This document shows positions 1 to 5,944 of a DNA stretch of 8,300 nucleotides, one piece after another. A program made the position numbers and the translations under genes. Each line of letters opens with the position of its first letter. Position 1 is the stretch's first letter. The notes under the pieces were generated by a model. The model was given only the letters and a program-made list of their open reading frames with translations. It made no database searches and was not told the DNA's origin. This DNA comes from Streptosporangiaceae bacterium (GTDB lineage Bacteria; Actinomycetota; Actinomycetes; Streptosporangiales; Streptosporangiaceae): contig JASHQP010000289.1 in NCBI GenBank assembly GCA_030039095.1, forward strand, positions 1 to 8,300. Direction: 5' to 3'.

Positions 1-559
1 GCAGCGCCGGGTTCGCCGTGCCGCCGATCTTGACCTCGGCGGCGAGCTCGCCCGCCAGGGCGAGGCCGAGCGGGCCCCACGCCCCGAGCAGCAGGTCCAC
101 GTCCGGCCGGACCGGCCGGTACGCGAGCCGGAGCCCGGGCGCCACCCGGAAGATCTCACCCTCGTAGCCGGTGTCGTCGCCGCGCATCAGGCGGCGGACC
201 ACGTCGACGGCCTCGCGCAGCCGGCGCAGCGGCCGGTCCTGGCTGACCCCGACGGCATCCAGCCACGCCCCGCGGGCCAGCCCGAGATACGCCCGCCCGC
301 CGGAGACGCTGTCGAGCATGTGCAGCTGGTTCGCGATCTCCACCGGATGCAGCAGGTAGGGGTTCAGGCAGGCGGGACCGAGCCGGATCGTCCGCGTGGC
401 CCGGGCGGCGGTGATCAGCGGCAGCACCGGCGACGGGTAGCCCAGGTCGGCGTACACCGAGATCGCGGAAAAGCCGAGTTCCTCGATCCGCGGCGCCAGG
501 CCGGCGTAGGTCGCCAGATCCTCGTCGGACTGCAGCGCGATGCTGAGCTCGCGGGTCAC
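1..559 (-). CDS. LLM-class flavin-dependent oxidoreductase, C-terminus beyond the window
   Basis: Luciferase-like TIM-barrel oxidoreductase using FMN or F420, most like the F420-dependent methylene-tetrahydromethanopterin reductase (MER) branch. The 186 visible residues start at a GTG (559) that overlaps the TGA of the upstream gene as GTGA, so translation is probably coupled. No strong SD is seen. Visible family features: the first barrel strand with SIALQS (residues 6-11), EELGFSAISVY (26-36), the segment LGPACLNPYLLHP (60-72), then LDSVSGGRAYLGLARGAW (82-99), which is the usual SGGR..LGLarG signature near the cofactor site. These proteins are normally about 300-340 residues, so roughly 40 percent lies off the left edge. 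It is the last visible gene of the minus-strand operon and probably carries out a redox step on the compound handled by the two amidohydrolases. The family call is firm; cofactor and substrate are inference. Confidence 0.88.
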   Translation of the reverse strand, partial: MTRELSIALQSDEDLATYAGLAPRIEELGFSAISVYADLGYPSPVLPLITAARATRTIRLGPACLNPYLLHPVEIANQLHMLDSVSGGRAYLGLARGAWLDAVGVSQDRPLRRLREAVDVVRRLMRGDDTGYEGEIFRVAPGLRLAYRPVRPDVDLLLGAWGPLGLALAGELAAEVKIGGTANPAL

Positions 560-903
560 GTGACGTCGCCGAGCACGACCTCGCTGCGGCCGGTGCGCTC
601 GATCCGCATGATCAGCCGCTCGTCCGGGTCCGGACAGGCCACCAGGTTGTCGTGGTCGAGCCAGTCGCCGGGGCTGAGCTCGCGCTGCTTCGCGGCGAGC
701 AGCGGCAGCACCGCGGCGAGCGCGTACACGCAGAAGAACCGGCCCGGGCAGGTGCGCAGGTGGCTGCTCTCGGTGAGCTCGAACCAGTCGCCGACGCGCA
801 TGCCGCAGACCGAGCGCCCCTCGATCCGCTCCACGACCACCCGCAAGTTGTACAGCGAGACCGAGTCAGCTCCGTCGGTCACCTCATCCATGATCCATGC
901 CAT
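556..903 (-). CDS. TIGR04076 family protein
   Basis: Small protein of 115 residues matching the TIGR04076 family, whose biochemical role is not established. Recognisable landmarks are LRVVVERIEG (20-29), GMRVGDWFEL (34-43), the Cys-containing stretch FFCVYALAAVLPLLAA (56-71) and ACPDPDERLIMRIER (89-103). Cys33, Cys52, Cys58 and Cys90 are the conserved-looking cysteines. Family members usually begin close to the LRVVV strand, so the first 14-15 residues look like an extension; the ATG at 903, an ATG at 891 and a GTG further in are all possible starts, none with a good SD. A stop codon lies in frame two codons before 903. The gene sits 72 bp after the amidohydrolase and overlaps the following oxidoreductase by 4 bp, so it is an operon member, possibly an accessory to the redox enzyme (inference). 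Confidence 0.85.
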   Translation of the reverse strand: MAWIMDEVTDGADSVSLYNLRVVVERIEGRSVCGMRVGDWFELTESSHLRTCPGRFFCVYALAAVLPLLAAKQRELSPGDWLDHDNLVACPDPDERLIMRIERTGRSEVVLGDVT

Positions 904-906
904 CGT

Positions 907-951
907 TCATCGTCGTGGCGGCGTGGAGACCGCAGCCTCCAGGCTGAACAC
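907..951 (-). other. Possible 14-codon leader ORF with strong SD
   Basis: In the 72-bp gap between the amidohydrolase stop and the TIGR04076 gene, the minus strand has GGGGAGG (967-961), then 9 nt, then a GTG at 951 that opens 14 codons (MFSLEAAVSTPPRR) and ends at TGA 909-907. This frame is the same as that of the TIGR04076 ORF, whose ATG follows after one more codon. It is therefore either a short leader peptide that delivers ribosomes to the next start, or the original start of the TIGR04076 gene cut off by a nonsense change. The SD is the best one in this intergenic gap. Expression is not shown by sequence alone. Confidence 0.3.
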
Positions 952-975
952 GCCGCTGCACCTCCCCGGGAAATG

Positions 976-2226
976 TCAGTACTGTTCGATACTATGTTCG
1001 TATGTCCCGTTTCCGGCTGCAGAGTCGTCCCGGTACACGCGCCCGTCCTTCATGACCCAGTGCAGCGTCCGCAGCGCCGACACGGTTGCCGTCGGGTCCT
1101 GTTTCATCGCGATCAGATCCGCCCGCTTCCCCGGTTCCACCGAACCTACCTGCTCATCGATGCCCAGCCAGGCGGCCGGCACCTGGGTCGCGGCCAGCAG
1201 CGCTTCGCGCGGGGGCAGGCCGAACGCCTCCATGTGCTCCAGTTCGCGCACGGTGGCCGAGGTGCCGTCGGTCTGCCAGAACGGCGGCAGGTCGCTGCCC
1301 AGCATCACCGGCACCCCGGCTGCCAGCGCAAGGCGGTACGACTGCTCGTGCTCGGGCGCCGCGGACAGCGACCGCTCCTGCATCCAGGCCGGCACGCCCA
1401 GCGAGTCGAAGAAGTCCTTGCACCTCGTGACGCCCAGCGTCGGCACCAGCGCGACCCCCCTGTCGGACATCTGCCGCGCCACCGCCTCGGTGAGCTGGTA
1501 GCCGTGCTCGACGCAGTCAAGGCCCTGCTCCACGGCCGGGCCGATGATGCGGGCCGGGCCCGCGTGCGCGGTCACCTTCCGCCCCCAGGCGTGCGCCGTG
1601 ACGACTGCGGCTGCGAGTTCCTCTGGGGTCAGCGGTACCGTGTCCATGGTCTCGTGCAGGCCGGCGATGCCGCCGGAGATCATGACCTTGATGAGGTCGG
1701 CGCCGGCCTTGATCTGCGCGCGGGTGCCCCGGGTGAAGCCGTCCGGCCCGTCGCACTCCAGCGTGCTCGACGACTCGTGCCCGTGCCCGCCGGTGCACAC
1801 GAGCGCGCGCCCGGCGCTGAGGATGCGGGGCCCCTCGGCCCGCCCGGCCGCGATCGCCGAGCGCAGCGCGAACTCCACGTGATCGCTCTCCCCGACGCAG
1901 CGGACCGTGGTGACGCCGCACATCAGTGTCTGCCGTGCTCCGGCCGCGACGTACAGCGCCAGTTCATGCGGTGACATGGAGTGGACCGACTCGGCCAGGG
2001 CACCCGGCAGCGCGAGCGAGAAATGCGTGTGCATGTTGAACAGCCCGGCCATCAGGTACGAGCCCTGCAGGTCGATCGCTGCCGCGCCGTCCGGCGCCGG
2101 CGCCGATCCCGACGGCCCGATCTCGGCGATCTCGCCGCGGTGCACCAGCACGTAGCGATCCGGCTGCACCTGCGGACCGCGGCCGTCGAACACATTGCAG
2201 TTGACCAGGACCTTGGTATCAGGCAC
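976..2226 (-). CDS. Metal-dependent amidohydrolase, imidazolonepropionase/prolidase-like group
   Basis: 416-residue amidohydrolase-superfamily enzyme (cytoplasmic, binuclear metal centre expected). All metal ligands can be placed: H66 and H68 in NMHTHF after the first strand, K180 in LIKVMISGG (the lysine normally carbamylated), H221 in VTAHAG, H241 in VEHGY, and D312 in GSDLPP. TGGHGHE (145-151) is a loop typical of the imidazolonepropionase-like and Xaa-Pro dipeptidase-like branch. The N- and C-terminal segments (VLVNCNVFDG and GSVEPGKRADLIAM) form the usual small beta-sandwich. The GTG start at 2226 has a strong SD (GGAGGGG) that overlaps the TGA of the upstream amidohydrolase; only 15 bp separate the genes. 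Length is normal and the gene looks intact. The substrate is unknown: this branch includes enzymes acting on cyclic amides, imides, dipeptides and N-acyl compounds, so I give no gene symbol. Confidence 0.92.
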   Translation of the reverse strand: MPDTKVLVNCNVFDGRGPQVQPDRYVLVHRGEIAEIGPSGSAPAPDGAAAIDLQGSYLMAGLFNMHTHFSLALPGALAESVHSMSPHELALYVAAGARQTLMCGVTTVRCVGESDHVEFALRSAIAAGRAEGPRILSAGRALVCTGGHGHESSSTLECDGPDGFTRGTRAQIKAGADLIKVMISGGIAGLHETMDTVPLTPEELAAAVVTAHAWGRKVTAHAGPARIIGPAVEQGLDCVEHGYQLTEAVARQMSDRGVALVPTLGVTRCKDFFDSLGVPAWMQERSLSAAPEHEQSYRLALAAGVPVMLGSDLPPFWQTDGTSATVRELEHMEAFGLPPREALLAATQVPAAWLGIDEQVGSVEPGKRADLIAMKQDPTATVSALRTLHWVMKDGRVYRDDSAAGNGTYEHSIEQY

Positions 2227-2241
2227 CGCCGATCCCCTCCA

Positions 2242-3876
2242 TCAGCCGCCGAGCCCTTCCATCAGCCGAGCCGGGTCGTGCACCGGCCTCCCGCCCAGCA
2301 CGGTCGCCAGGACGTCCACTCCCGGCAATTCCGCGGCCGGGCGCTGCAGCGGATCCGCCGAGAACACCACCAGATCGGCGTCCATGCCCGGCCGAAGCCG
2401 TCCGCGACGCGTTCCGGCTCCCAAAAGCGCCGCTGCGCAGCGAGTGTAAAGATCCAGAGCGACGCCGGGGCCCACGGCCTGGCCCTCACCGATCGGGCCG
2501 CCGGATCTGGCGGACCTGGTCACCATGAAGGAGACGCCGCGCAGCGGGTCGAACGGGGGCACGTCACCGTCGCTGCCCGCGGCGACCCGGACGCCCGCCG
2601 TGACCATGTCCCGCACCGGGGCGGCGCGCGCGGCACCCTCCGCGCCCCAGTGCCGCCGCACGTCGTCGGCGAACTCCTGCACGATCGCCGGGTGCACCGA
2701 CACGCCCACGCCGGACGCGGCCAGGCGGGCGATCGTCTCCGGCGCGCAGTTCAGCGCGTGCTCGACCACCAGCCGGCCGGGGTCCGTGGCCAGCCCGGTG
2801 GCCAGCGCCCGCTGGTAGGCGTCCAGGACCATGCGCACCGCCGCGTCGCCCACCGCGTGGCAGCCCACCCCCGCCGACCGGCGCAGCGCCGCATCGACGA
2901 TCGACTGCAGGTCCGGGGGAGTCAGCCGGAAATGATCCGCGTCGCCGTCGCCGCCGGTCGCTGCGTCGGCGATGCGCCCGTCCACGAAGGCCTTGACTCC
3001 GGTCAGCCGCAGCCACGGATCGTCGGCCGGGCCGGGCTGCGGCATCGCCGCAATGAGCTCGCGCGCCGTGCCGGCGTCGCTGCCCTCCGGAATGCGCCAG
3101 AGCAGCTCACACCGCAGCGGCAGCCGGCCCTGGTCACGCAGCCCCTGGAACAGCACGAGTTCCGCTGCGTCGACGCCGGCCTCCCTGATCGTCGTGATGC
3201 CGCGGGCGGCGAACCGCTCCAGGACCAGCGCGAGGTCGCCGCCGCGCTCCCGGGCGGCCGGCTCCCCGGCGAGGTCCAGGGCGCGCTCGATCAGCGGGTC
3301 GGCGTGGATCTGTCCCGTCTCGGCGACCTCACCCGGCAGCGACGCCGACCCCAGCAGCGCGAGCGCGTGGGAGTTGGCCACCGCGAGGTGGCTGCCGCGC
3401 CGCACCAGCACCGGCCCGCGAAGGCCGAGCGCGTCGAGTTCGGCGCGCGTCGGCAGCCGGCCCTCGGCCAGCGAGGACTCGTGCCAGTTCCGGCCGGTCA
3501 GCGTCCACTCAGCGGGCCCGTGGGCGAGGCCCGCCCCGCGCACCGCCGCGAGCAGTTCATCCAGCGTGGCAACGTCGCGAAGGCTGACGAGGCGGGCGTC
3601 GGCCGCCGCCTGCAGTGCATGGATGTGGGTGTCGATGAACCCCGGTCCCACGCAGGCGTCGCCCAGGTCGATCCGCCGCGGCGACCGTCCGGCCCGGCGC
3701 ACGGCCTCGTCTGCCGTTTTCGCCAGGGCGGCCACCTTGCCGCCGCTAATGACCAGGTACCTGAACGAATCGCCCGAGACGTAGTCGGGCCGGATGGTCC
3801 TGGCCGCAACCACCGTCGCAACCGGACGCTCACTGGCCAACAAAATCCTCCCCACGCGGCGACCGATCCTCCCCAC
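2242..3876 (-). CDS. YtcJ-like amidohydrolase (Amidohydro_3 type)
   Basis: Up to 544 residues, the usual size for the YtcJ / N-substituted formamide deformylase-like branch of the amidohydrolases. Landmarks: DTHIHAL (H84, H86), SHLAVANSHALALLG (162-176, the family's substrate-loop H..N..AL pattern), GVKAFVDG (K295, bridging lysine), GCHAVGDAAV (H340), VEHAL (H373), and GSDGDVPPFDPLRGV (D436), followed by the beta-sandwich ending GRLRPGMDADLVVF. All expected metal ligands are present. The frame opens with GTG 3876, which has no SD. GTG 3855 has GGGGAGG 12 nt upstream and TTG 3840 has GGGGAGG 6 nt upstream; the last gives the most usual N-terminus for the family and may be the real start. It is the first gene of the operon and likely hydrolyses an amide or formamide bond. 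The substrate is inference only. Confidence 0.92.
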   Translation of the reverse strand: MGRIGRRVGRILLASERPVATVVAARTIRPDYVSGDSFRYLVISGGKVAALAKTADEAVRRAGRSPRRIDLGDACVGPGFIDTHIHALQAAADARLVSLRDVATLDELLAAVRGAGLAHGPAEWTLTGRNWHESSLAEGRLPTRAELDALGLRGPVLVRRGSHLAVANSHALALLGSASLPGEVAETGQIHADPLIERALDLAGEPAARERGGDLALVLERFAARGITTIREAGVDAAELVLFQGLRDQGRLPLRCELLWRIPEGSDAGTARELIAAMPQPGPADDPWLRLTGVKAFVDGRIADAATGGDGDADHFRLTPPDLQSIVDAALRRSAGVGCHAVGDAAVRMVLDAYQRALATGLATDPGRLVVEHALNCAPETIARLAASGVGVSVHPAIVQEFADDVRRHWGAEGAARAAPVRDMVTAGVRVAAGSDGDVPPFDPLRGVSFMVTRSARSGGPIGEGQAVGPGVALDLYTRCAAALLGAGTRRGRLRPGMDADLVVFSADPLQRPAAELPGVDVLATVLGGRPVHDPARLMEGLGG

Positions 3877-3886
3877 GCGGCGCCCG
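3845..3886. repeat. 21-bp tandem duplication over the amidohydrolase start region
   Basis: Two adjacent 21-bp copies, 3845-3865 and 3866-3886, differ at one base (20 of 21 identical). Each contains ATCCTCCCCACGCGGC, which on the coding strand supplies a GTG followed directly by GGGGAGG. The duplication is in phase with the ORF (7 codons) and creates duplicate potential SD/start pairs for the YtcJ-like gene. Confidence 0.85.
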
Positions 3887-3975
3887 CGGCGCTCTGCCGG
3901 GCGCGCACCCCTGCATGATCACTATGCCCCGGGCGGCGCGGTCTCGGCATCCCGGACCGGCGTGACCAGCCGTGC

Positions 3976-3981
3976 TACGGT
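3976..3981 (+). promoter_or_regulatory. Possible -10 element for a leaderless RCC1 transcript
   Basis: TACGGT fits the actinobacterial TAnnnT -10 pattern and lies 7 nt before the ATG at 3989, which would put the transcript start at or one base before the start codon. No SD precedes that ATG, consistent with leaderless translation. No convincing -35 hexamer is seen. This is pattern-based only. Confidence 0.35.
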
Positions 3982-3988
3982 GCGCGGC

Positions 3989-4561
3989 ATGGGCGGATCA
4001 CGAAGCGTGATTGGATTAATACGCAGGGTTGCCGCTGGCGCGTGCGCGGTGATTCTGCCCCTGGCTGTGAGCGGCGCGGTCGCGTCCGCCAGCCCGGCAC
4101 CGGGTGGGGCCATCGAGCACTGAGGCGCGTACTTCGGCGGCCCGACCCTGCCCCGCCCCTACGACCTGCAGCGGTCGCCGGTCCGGCTGGACCTCCCCGG
4201 CCGGATCGCGCAGATCGCCACGTCCAACTCGACCCAGTACGCCCTGCTGAGGAACGGCAGCGTGTACGCGTGGGGCCTCGGCAACCGCACCGAGTACAAC
4301 ACCCCGGTCCGGCTGCCGCTGAGCCGCGTGACGCTGCTCTCCGGCGCCGGCGGCCATTCGCTGTTCTACTCCGGCGGAAAGGTCTACGCGTGCGGCAACA
4401 ACACCTACGGTGAGCTGGGCAACAGCACCAGGAGATCCAGCCACGTCCCGGTTCAGGTTCTCGATCTCGGCACCGGCCACGTCACCTCGCTGGTCTCCGC
4501 GACCGCCGCCGACGCGCTGATCAGCGTGCGCCCGCGCCCGTGCGGCGCCTGGGTCTGCTAA
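3989..4561 (+). pseudogene. Secreted RCC1-repeat protein gene, broken by in-frame TGA
   Basis: One continuous frame of 190 codons interrupted only by TGA at 4121-4123 (codon 45). Before it is a secretion signal: basic start, hydrophobic core about residues 14-31, and an ASA cleavage motif at 32-34. After it come RCC1-type blades: QIATSNSTQYALLRNGSVYA with WG next, then GGHSLFYSGGKVYACG, NNTYGELGN and VPVQVLDLG. RCC1 domains form beta-propellers and usually need about seven blades; only two to three are here. From memory, secreted actinobacterial relatives read VEHWG where this gene reads IEH-stop-G, so TGG to TGA is the simplest change. YAWG is followed directly by LGNRTEYNTPV, where relatives have a further blade or more, which suggests an in-frame internal deletion. 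The C-terminus (RPCGAWVC) no longer looks like RCC1. Expected product: a 44-residue signal peptide stub unless the TGA is read through. Confidence 0.75.
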
Positions 4562-4749
4562 GTCGTGTCTCGTAGATCATCGGGCTGGGTCCGGTCGCTG
4601 ATCCGGATTGCGGCGCCTCCGAGGCAAATACGGGCGCACCGAAAAGCAGCCCACGTCGAGCCGAAACCCTGCGCATGGCCAGAACCAGCGAAGCGCGCTC
4701 CCCAAACAACGACATACCAAATATTTCAGGCGCACTGCGGGCAGGCGGA

Positions 4750-4807
4750 GTAGTGTCGCCGGCCCGGTGCTGTCGTTCTAGCAGACGCTACGGGCCGGCG
4801 ACACTAC
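4750..4807. repeat. Perfect 17-bp inverted repeat with 24-nt loop
   Basis: The left arm 4750-4766 (GTAGTGTCGCCGGCCCG) and the right arm 4791-4807 are exact reverse complements. The 24-nt loop can form a small inner stem, TGCT (4768-4771) with AGCA (4780-4783). No T-run follows on either strand. It could be a strong U-less actinobacterial terminator, a protein-binding site, or a short mobile or REP-like palindromic element. The long loop argues against a standard terminator. Confidence 0.85.
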
Positions 4808-4881
4808 GGAATGTCTTGCCTGGCAGCCGCCGAGATCTGCAAGACACGCTCCGGGGCCGTGCCGGCGCCCGCGGTCACCCA

Positions 4882-4945
4882 CCACCCCGGCCACCCCGGC
4901 CACCCACAACCCTGGCCACCCCGGCCACCCACAACCCTGGCCACA
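4882..4945. repeat. 25-bp tandem repeat, two full copies plus partial ends
   Basis: Copies at 4891-4915 and 4916-4940 are identical over 25 bp. The unit begins CCACCCCGGCCACCC and ends ACAACCCTGG. A 9-bp partial copy (CCACCCCGG) precedes at 4882-4890 and CCACA follows at 4941-4945. The strand is strongly C-biased (almost no G outside GG pairs). It lies in non-coding DNA about 75 bp before the DUF72 gene and looks like a small replication-slippage array. Confidence 0.9.
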
Positions 4946-5015
4946 CAACCACCTGACCTGTGATTATTCGGGAAGGGCCGGCAGCGGATGCTCGAGGGGA
5001 GGCGGTGTTCGGGCG

Positions 5016-5822
5016 ATGCCTGTTCTCGTCGGTACGTCCGGGTGGCAGTACCGCGACTGGCGGGGCGTGCTGTATCCGGCTGGCCTGGCGCAGCGCCGCT
5101 GGCTGGAGTACTACGCCGACCGGTACGCGACGGTCGAGAACAACGGCGCGTTCTACCGGCTGCCCAGCGAGCAGACCTTCGCCGGCTGGCGCGCCCGTAC
5201 GCCGGAGGGGTTCGTGATGGCGGTCAAGGCCAGCCGCTATCTCACCCACGTACGGCGCCTCCGTGATCCGGCCGAGCCGGTCGGGCGCCTGCTGAGCGCG
5301 GCAGCAGGGCTTGGTGACCGGCTCGGGCCGGTGCTGCTGCAGCTGCCCCCGAATCTCCCGGCCGACGTCAGCGCACTGGACGGCTGCCTGCGCGAGTTCG
5401 CCGCGTTCCGCCCGCCTGCCGGTGCCGGAACGCGTCGTCCCGTGCGCATCGCCGTTGAATGCCGGCACGACTCGTGGTGGTCCGACGAGATCCGCACCCT
5501 GCTGGCCCGCCACAACGCCGCACTGTGCTGGGCGGACCGGCTTGGCCGCCCAGTCACCCCGCTGTGGCGCACCGCCGACTGGGGCTATCTGCGCTTCCAC
5601 GATGGCGCCGCGCAGCCGTGGCCCCGATACGGCGAGCGAGCCCTGCACAGCTGGGTAGAGCGGATAGCCGAAACCTGGCCAGACGACGCGGACGTGTTCG
5701 TCTACTTCAACAACGATCCGGGCGGTGCGGCGGTACACGACGCCGCGGCATTCGCGTCGATCGTCGAGGCCGCCGGGCGCCAGGTGAGCCGTACCGCGGT
5801 GCCAGAGTCCCCGGATTCCTGA
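5016..5822 (+). CDS. DUF72 / YecE-like protein
   Basis: 268-residue TIM-barrel-type protein of the DUF72 (YecE) family, whose enzymatic role is not established. Motifs in order: LVGTSGWQYRDWRGVLYP (4-21), TVENNGAFYRLPS (39-51), FAGWRARTPEGFVMAVKASRYLTH (55-78; the TP.gF..avK...TH signature), LGPVLLQLPPNL (103-114), RIAVECRHDSWW (144-155), WGYLRFHDG (189-197) and DVFVYFNNDPGGAAVHDA (226-243). All conserved blocks are present and length is normal for the family. The ATG at 5016 is preceded by AGGGGAGG (4995-5002) with a 13-nt gap, rather long but the only good option; a GTG at 5005 is out of frame. It appears to be a single-gene transcript, converging on the minus-strand YciI remnant, whose conserved part ends within a few bases of this gene's TGA (5820-5822). 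Confidence 0.93.
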   Translation: MPVLVGTSGWQYRDWRGVLYPAGLAQRRWLEYYADRYATVENNGAFYRLPSEQTFAGWRARTPEGFVMAVKASRYLTHVRRLRDPAEPVGRLLSAAAGLGDRLGPVLLQLPPNLPADVSALDGCLREFAAFRPPAGAGTRRPVRIAVECRHDSWWSDEIRTLLARHNAALCWADRLGRPVTPLWRTADWGYLRFHDGAAQPWPRYGERALHSWVERIAETWPDDADVFVYFNNDPGGAAVHDAAAFASIVEAAGRQVSRTAVPESPDS

Positions 5823-5824
5823 TC

Positions 5825-5932
5825 CTCCGGCACCAGCGCCTCGTGCCACGCCTCGACGAACCAGCCACGGACAACGCCGTGCACTACGAACGGGTCCAGC
5901 CGGGCGGACTCGTAGAACAGCACCTACTTCAT
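5825..5932 (-). pseudogene. YciI-like gene remnant
   Basis: Read on the minus strand from the ATG at 5932, the sequence gives M-K-stop-VLFYESA and then directly RLDPFVVHGVVRGWFVEAWHEALVPE. YciI-like proteins (about 90-100 residues, dimeric ferredoxin-like fold, mostly of unknown role) commonly begin MKYVLFYE and end with a DPFv.hGvv..w.v..W segment. Here both ends are recognisable, codon 3 is TAG where Tyr (TAC) is expected, and about 50-60 middle residues are missing in frame. The original stop also seems lost: the frame runs on as antisense of the DUF72 gene to 5702. It lies 12 bp after the DinB-like gene and was probably its operon partner, with GGGGAG about 15 nt before the ATG. I judge it a decayed gene; a short product from the GTG at 5923 is possible but unlikely to fold. 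Confidence 0.65.
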
Positions 5933-5944
5933 GACGAGCAGGAG

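Larger units (their letters stand above)
4562..5015. other. Gene-free stretch between the RCC1 remnant and the DUF72 gene
   Basis: No reading frame here on either strand has family motifs, coding-like third-position GC or a supported start. The stretch contains the 17-bp inverted repeat (4750-4807), the 25-bp tandem repeat (4891-4940), and, at its right end, the SD AGGGGAGG (4995-5002) of the DUF72 gene. The part near 4660-4740 is less GC-rich than its surroundings. It may include what is left of the lost 3' part of the RCC1 gene, but I see no recognisable blade motif in any frame. Confidence 0.5.

Noticed and set aside
320..1974. Long plus-strand open frames (393 and 440 codons) over the operon's left part
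   Set aside because: They are antisense to genes with clear catalytic motifs, are rich in Arg, Ser and Pro, show no family motifs, and arise because high third-position GC on one strand suppresses stops on the other.
1981..3918. 645-codon plus-strand open frame
   Set aside because: It is entirely antisense to the two amidohydrolase genes, has a His/Arg/Gln-rich composition and no recognisable domain, so it is a mirror frame of a GC-rich gene.
3921..3949. Minus-strand promoter for the operon (CATAGT as -10)
   Set aside because: The -10 matches four of six consensus bases, but the hexamer 17 bp upstream is a poor -35, so it is too weak to list.
4121..4123. TGA as a selenocysteine codon or a genome-wide UGA-to-Trp reassignment
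   Set aside because: Relatives have Trp here, not Cys. No selenocysteine insertion hairpin is evident, and other genes in the window end normally at TGA, so reassignment is excluded.
4515..4526. 12-bp palindrome CGCTGATCAGCG
   Set aside because: It lies inside the former coding frame and is short; there is nothing around it to suggest a site.
4562..4620. Insertion-sequence end directly after the RCC1 stop (GTCGTGTCTCGTAGATCATC)
   Set aside because: It has a vague resemblance to IS ends, but no matching inverted end, target duplication or transposase is found in the following kilobase.
4882..4945. CRISPR array
   Set aside because: There are only two directly adjacent copies with no spacers between them and no cas genes nearby.
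4875..5849. 324-codon minus-strand open frame
   Set aside because: It is antisense to the DUF72 gene, which has all its family motifs; the frame itself has none and runs into the tandem repeat.
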